Origin: an uncultured Oscillibacter sp.
GTDB taxonomy: Bacteria > Bacillota > Clostridia > Oscillospirales > Oscillospiraceae
Reading direction: 5' to 3'
DNA: 34,873 nt
Assembly (NCBI GenBank): GCA_910584995.1
Contig: CAJUDW010000026.1
Coordinates: 1 to 34,873, forward strand
Each line of letters starts with the position of its first letter. Within the stretch, counting starts at the first letter, position 1. Positions 32,111-34,873 of the stretch are shown here, piece after piece. Both the position numbers and the translations under genes were made by a program. The notes beneath the pieces were generated by a model that had not been told where the DNA came from, searched no databases, and saw only the letters and a program-made list of their open reading frames with translations.

Positions 32111-32815
32111 ATGAAAAGATTGATGGCATTAGTTTTATCACTGTCTTTCGTGTTCGTATTAGCAGGCTGTAATCAGAAGTCAGGTCCAGGCAGGCCAATT
32201 ACCGCATATATTGGGGATTCCGTAACCAGGGTGGATATTACGCACCATATCAGCGGGAAATCTGCTCAATGGGCAGCAGAGGGAGAAGATGTTGAGTCAC
32301 TCAGAGATTGGGCCGCCAAACTTGAATATGAACTTTTTGAGTTTGAAGAAGGTCAATCTCCAGGTGACAGCGACGGCGGGGAAGTCTATGATTTTGTTTT
32401 GACGGAGGGAGGCTATCCGGGCTTTTCCTATGTTATCAATGGAACGGAGGACTGCTATCTTTTGATTGAGGGATATTGGTTTTCTGTCAAGAATCCATCT
32501 GAACCCCCTGTAATAGAACCCCATGAGGAGCAGTTATCTCTTGCAGAGGTTAGAGAACTCGCGGAAAAAGGCGAGGATTTATCATGGGATGATTTTGGAC
32601 AATATAAACATGAGGATATTGGTTCTGGACTTCATGTTTTCTTGTATGACATTGATGAAAATTACTGTTTATTGATTGGCGGCGGGGATACGCAGTCTGC
32701 GCCCCTGTATATACGGCTGGTTTTCAAGGCAAGTAATAGCAACTTTATTGATGATGGGGAATACATCGATATACGTACGGAAAGCATAGAAGATTTCATA
32801 AATAGCCAAAAATAA
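32111..32815 (+). CDS. Orphan lipoprotein, unknown function
   Basis: A 234-residue exported protein. The signal MKRLMALVLSLSFVFVLAGC ends in a lipobox with Cys20. The mature part is acidic and has a DWAAKLEYELFEFEEGQSPG segment, an EVYDFVLTEGGYPGFSYVIN segment and an LLIEGYWFSVKNPSEPP segment. I have seen similar uncharacterised lipoproteins in gut Clostridia, but no function or fold is known to me. There is no cysteine in the mature protein apart from Cys20 and one near the middle (EDCYLL), and another in ENYCLL. GGGAGG lies about 11 bases before the ATG. It has its own promoter and terminator. The DNA is clearly more AT-rich than the window average, suggesting transfer. Confidence 0.78.
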   Translation: MKRLMALVLSLSFVFVLAGCNQKSGPGRPITAYIGDSVTRVDITHHISGKSAQWAAEGEDVESLRDWAAKLEYELFEFEEGQSPGDSDGGEVYDFVLTEGGYPGFSYVINGTEDCYLLIEGYWFSVKNPSEPPVIEPHEEQLSLAEVRELAEKGEDLSWDDFGQYKHEDIGSGLHVFLYDIDENYCLLIGGGDTQSAPLYIRLVFKASNSNFIDDGEYIDIRTESIEDFINSQK

Positions 32816-32841
32816 TTCAATTTTAACTCCATATTTTCAAG

Positions 32842-32880
32842 ATACAGGGTGATTATCATCGTTCCGTCACCCTGTATTTT
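32842..32880 (+). terminator. Intrinsic terminator of the orphan lipoprotein gene
   Basis: An 11-bp perfect stem ATACAGGGTGA / TCACCCTGTAT (32842-32852 with 32867-32877) is followed by TTT, with the stem ending in T. Confidence 0.82.
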
Positions 32881-32946
32881 GTATAATCAGCCTGCAATGG
32901 TATGAATATACAGTCCTTTGAATGAAATAGCAGCAGCAACACGAGA

Positions 32947-33377
32947 TTGATAAGGGATAAATATCATATATCATCAGGCATTTTGATGGTTTTGTCATTC
33001 TATTTAAATTTTAATGCTTTTATCATGGGAAACACGCCTAAAGCCGTTTCGTTTTGCAGTTCAATCCTATTTGTTGCAAACTGTTTCTGCCTCAGTTTTA
33101 TTAAAAAGAGCAAGAAAATGGCTGTGATACCAATAATGTATACTGATTTTATCACCATAATATCATTGGCAGCATTGATTGAAATGGAGTACGGATTATT
33201 AACTGGATACTTAATGATATTCGTTCTTATCGCAATGCCGCCATAATGCCGCCATTTTATGGTTTAAATATTTTTCACAGTTCCTATACGTTTAGCCTTA
33301 TCGTGTTTCTTTTAAGTAGACTGCTATTTATCGTTAATGTGTACTTTTTCACAAAAAAGAAAGCACCCGACAAATAA
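32947..33377 (+). pseudogene. Frameshifted small membrane-protein gene
   Basis: The first part (TTG 32947, or ATG 32986, to TAA 33244-33246) encodes up to 99 residues with about three hydrophobic segments, ending LMIFVLIAMPP. A perfect 11-bp tandem duplication at 33234-33255 then shifts the frame. The continuation restarts with the same MPP and runs FYGLNIFHSSYTFSLIVFLL to a stop at 33375-33377, adding a fourth membrane helix and a KKK tail. Removing one copy joins both parts into one frame of about 139 codons. The family is unknown. No good ribosome site is visible at either start. The DNA is AT-rich, like the lipoprotein gene beside it. Confidence 0.6.
33234..33255 (+). repeat. 11-bp perfect tandem duplication
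   Basis: AATGCCGCCAT occurs at 33234-33244 and again at 33245-33255 with no gap. It lies inside the membrane-protein gene and accounts for its frameshift. Confidence 0.9.
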
Positions 33378-33558
33378 TTTCATAGTGGTAAATTCATTTT
33401 TGCCAATGGTTCCCCAGCGCGGATGGCCGCCACTCCCCGCCTGCATCCTATCAAGAAGAAGGCATGGCCTCAGACACCGCTGCCTTCATGAAAGCATAAA
33501 GGAATTTATAGAAGTTTTCGCAAGCAGGAAACCCCCGCCTTAAAAGCTATAGTCTTTC

Positions 33559-33616
33559 TATCACAATCCGGCAGAGACGTCAAGGGCAAAATGAACGACT
33601 CCGCCGGATTGTGATA
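33559..33616. repeat. 14-bp perfect inverted repeat with 30-base spacer
   Basis: TATCACAATCCGGC (33559-33572) and GCCGGATTGTGATA (33603-33616) are exact complements. The 30 bases between them show no further strong pairing. Possible roles are an element end, a recombinase site or an RNA stem. There is no T-run typical of a terminator on either side. Confidence 0.75.
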
Positions 33617-33922
33617 CACAGCAATCCAGGCGGCATAAGCTGCCCCCTGTGTTCATACATCCCCGCAAAGCATCCTAACAGCAGCACGCGTTGGGGATTT
33701 GCCAACTGCAAAATCCCGCCTGATAAGGCAGCGGTATTCCCACAAATCTCCCACCCCTTCCGGGCCGCCCCCAGCGCGCCAAAAACAGCATATCACCCCG
33801 GCAGATTCGTCCCGCCTACAATCAAACCACCGGCATGGCCAGCGGTATGTACAGGCCCCCTTAGAACCTTTTACCAGCCAGGCCTATCGGCTCATCAAAA
33901 TATTCTCGCTCACATGAGTCGC

Positions 33923-33948
33923 CCTGCCGCTATTAAAATAGCGGCAGG
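33923..33948. repeat. 12-bp perfect hairpin
   Basis: CCTGCCGCTATT (33923-33934) and AATAGCGGCAGG (33937-33948) flank AA. No T-run follows on either strand, so its function is unclear. Confidence 0.7.
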
Positions 33949-33987
33949 ACAATTCTCTTAGGTAGAAAGAACCACCAGTTCTGCTAG

Positions 33988-34185
33988 CAGGCTCCCCTCG
34001 TATGCTTGAGCAAAAAGCGACGAGCGAAGCGAGTTGACCAGTTGCCGTGTGTCAGTTACGCAAAAGTCTTAAATAGAAGATACTTTGCCCGTTTACGGGC
34101 GGCAGGGCACGAGATACAGGCGAAAGATATCCGATGCGTCTTACGGTACCAGACCCTAGAAGGGCCTACTCAAGCCTCCGGCTAA
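33988..34185 (+). other. Open stretch without a start, possible gene remnant or RNA
   Basis: A frame of 65 codons is open from a TAG at 33985-33987 to TAA at 34183-34185. It has no ATG, GTG or TTG with a ribosome site. Its translation is basic (SKKRRAKRVDQLP near the start, RYFARLRAAGHEIQAKDIR in the middle), which could be the end of a DNA-binding protein or chance translation of a structured RNA. The stop falls inside a hairpin at 34172-34196. Confidence 0.2.
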
Positions 34186-34196
34186 GCCGGAGGCTT
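34172..34196. repeat. 11-bp perfect hairpin
   Basis: AAGCCTCCGGC (34172-34182), loop TAA, GCCGGAGGCTT (34186-34196) with one further T. It resembles an intrinsic terminator stem but the T-run is only three bases on the + strand. Confidence 0.65.
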
Positions 34197-34297
34197 TGAC
34201 TCCAAACTCTTTCAACCATCAGATTTCTTCTGATTTGATTTTGTAGCAGTTCGTTTCCTCGCTCGAATATTTTACTTTGGACATAGCTAAACTTTTT

Positions 34298-34330
34298 GGA
34301 ACCACCGGCTGCGCCGGTGGTTCCTTTTTT
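34298..34330 (+). terminator. Plus-strand intrinsic terminator facing the tRNA cluster
   Basis: A 12-bp perfect stem GGAACCACCGGC / GCCGGTGGTTCC (34298-34309 with 34313-34324) is followed by T6 at 34325-34330. It implies a plus-strand transcript ends here, although no plus-strand gene is recognised in the preceding 0.9 kb. Confidence 0.85.
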
Positions 34331-34332
34331 GC

Positions 34333-34372
34333 AAAAATCCGCCGAAAGCCCAGCAGAGCGGATTTCGGCGGA
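34333..34372 (-). terminator. Terminator of the tRNA cluster
   Basis: On the minus strand, the 10-bp stem TCCGCCGAAA / TTTCGGCGGA (34338-34347 with 34363-34372) is followed by T5 (complement of 34333-34337). An alternative stem, AAATCCGC with GCGGATTT (34336-34343 with 34358-34365), uses the same bases and excludes the first. Confidence 0.8.
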
Positions 34373-34378
34373 AAGCGA

Positions 34379-34442
34379 AGAAATTCCCATTATAGCGCAG
34401 TCTTCGCCGTAAGGCGGAAACGGAGCGATAATGGGAATTTCT
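34379..34442 (-). repeat. 15-bp inverted repeat in the tRNA trailer
   Basis: AGAAATTCCCATTAT (34379-34393) and ATAATGGGAATTTCT (34428-34442) are exact complements. The loop contains a further small TTCGCC/GGCG hairpin. It begins 5 bases after the encoded CCA of tRNA-Lys, so it may mark where the precursor is cut. Confidence 0.75.
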
Positions 34443-34446
34443 GAAC

Positions 34447-34522
34447 TGGTGACCCGGCGGGGATTCGAACCCCGGACCCACTGCTTAAAAGGCAGTTGCT
34501 CTGCCAGCTGAGCTACCGGATC
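34447..34522 (-). tRNA. tRNA-Lys (TTT)
   Basis: A full cloverleaf: acceptor GATCCGG with CCGGGTC (one G-U), anticodon loop CTTTTAA giving anticodon TTT, T-stem CGGGG/CCCCG, discriminator A and an encoded CCA. It is the last gene of the cluster. Confidence 0.97.
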
Positions 34523-34550
34523 GTATGAGTCCCGCGGCACGGCAAAAAAA

Positions 34551-34625
34551 TGGCAGGGACGGCTGGACTCGAACCAGCGGATGAGGGAGTCAAAGTCCCT
34601 TGCCTTACCACTTGGCTACGCCCCT
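34551..34625 (-). tRNA. tRNA-Gln (TTG)
   Basis: Acceptor AGGGGCG pairs with CGTCCCT. The anticodon loop CTTTGAC gives TTG. T-stem GCTGG/CCAGC, discriminator G (normal for Gln) and an encoded CCA are present. Confidence 0.97.
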
Positions 34626-34670
34626 ATGCGGAAAGCGGGGACCGGGGGCGGGCCCGATCCCCTGCTTTTT

Positions 34671-34747
<77 letters not shown>

Positions 34748-34795
34748 CACATATGAATAGCTCTGACCCGCTGGATGAAGGCCCGAAGAAGAGCG

Positions 34796-34872
34796 TGGCA
34801 CGCCAGAAGGGACTCGAACCCCTGGCCTACTGCTTAGAAGGCAGTTGCTCTATCCAGCTGAGCTACTGGCGC
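34796..34872 (-). tRNA. tRNA-Arg (TCT)
   Basis: Acceptor GCGCCAG pairs with CTGGCGT. The anticodon loop CTTCTAA gives TCT. T-stem AGGGG/CCCTT, discriminator G and an encoded CCA are present. The gene is complete and starts one base from the right edge, so the cluster and its promoter continue beyond the window. Confidence 0.96.
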
Positions 34873-34873
34873 G

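Larger units (their letters stand above)
33378..34297. other. Gene-poor region with inverted repeats
   Basis: I find no convincing gene. Frames of 60-116 codons on the + strand are proline/serine-rich and lack ribosome sites. A minus-strand open stretch (33653-33883) has no start codon and is rich in Trp, Cys and Arg, unlike real proteins here. A 21-codon minus-strand frame starting MSKVKYSSEE (near 34285) only faintly recalls the first residues of IS3-type OrfA. Long inverted repeats at 33559, 33923 and 34172 are listed separately. The stretch may be the remains of a mobile element or hold an untranslated RNA; I cannot decide. Confidence 0.5.

Noticed and set aside
33653..33883. Minus-strand open stretch of 77 codons
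   Set aside because: No start codon with a ribosome site, and an unusual excess of Trp, Cys and Arg. No family recognised, so not called as a gene.
33611..33961. 116-codon plus-strand frame
   Set aside because: It is rich in Pro, Ser and Ala, has no ribosome site, and crosses a 12-bp hairpin. It looks like chance openness in GC-rich DNA.
34240..34290. IS3-family OrfA start (MSKVKYSSEE)
   Set aside because: Only the first ten residues look similar, and the frame stops after 21 codons. Too little to call a transposase remnant.
34172..34330. IS200/IS605-type end hairpins
   Set aside because: The hairpins at 34172 and 34298 recall such ends, but no TnpA or TnpB reading frame is present, and the second hairpin with T6 is better explained as a terminator.

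Overview
The window looks like a GC-rich (roughly 60% by eye) Clostridia chromosome, most likely the gut Oscillospiraceae (Flavonifractor, Lawsonibacter, Intestinimonas type). This is inferred from strong AGGAGG ribosome sites, a T-box leader, FtsEX beside a PcsB-like M23 protein, TrmFO, a split ChrA pair, a CD1871A-type CXXC peptide and several Clostridia-typical DUF families. No 16S or other decisive marker is present.

Bases 1-7145 hold the end of tuf, a convergent DUF4830 membrane protein, an RsuA-type pseudouridine synthase, a PucR/CdaR-type regulator, and an ftsE-ftsX-M23 peptidase operon for controlling peptidoglycan cleavage at division. Bases 7183-21860 are mostly housekeeping genes on the + strand: a conserved-looking unknown gene whose ribosome site is folded into a hairpin, greA-lysS, a SpoU rRNA methyltransferase, dprA, topA, trmFO-plsX, acpP, rnc, uppP and ftsK/spoIIIE. 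Several have near-consensus sigma-A promoters and intrinsic terminators.

Bases 21882-31716 are small metabolic and accessory units. A T-box riboswitch, whose specifier I read as GCC (alanine), precedes an aminotransferase and a Dabb protein. A minus-strand Smr-domain gene is followed by a mini-alkyltransferase gene. YjbQ and YitT converge with no gap. Then come a Nudix-DUF3783-DUF523 group, birA, a chrA pair, and a minus-strand redox cluster: TlpA-like lipoprotein, a 52-residue CXXC peptide and a membrane 4Fe-4S protein, all with overlapping reading frames.

Bases 31717-34446 differ. From about 31.8 to 33.4 kb the DNA is visibly AT-rich. It holds a 22-bp dyad, a 38-codon cysteine-rich frame, an orphan lipoprotein, and a membrane-protein gene broken by a perfect 11-bp tandem duplication. 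Next is about 0.9 kb with no convincing gene but several long inverted repeats. This suggests acquired, decaying DNA beside the minus-strand tRNA cluster Arg-His-Gln-Lys that closes the window.

The most interesting points are the putative alanine T-box aminotransferase unit, the TlpA/CXXC/4Fe-4S redox cluster with its dyad operator, the hairpin-hidden ribosome site of the unknown gene at 7220, and the duplication-frameshifted gene in the AT-rich island. All family names come from recognition of motifs; no database search was run.
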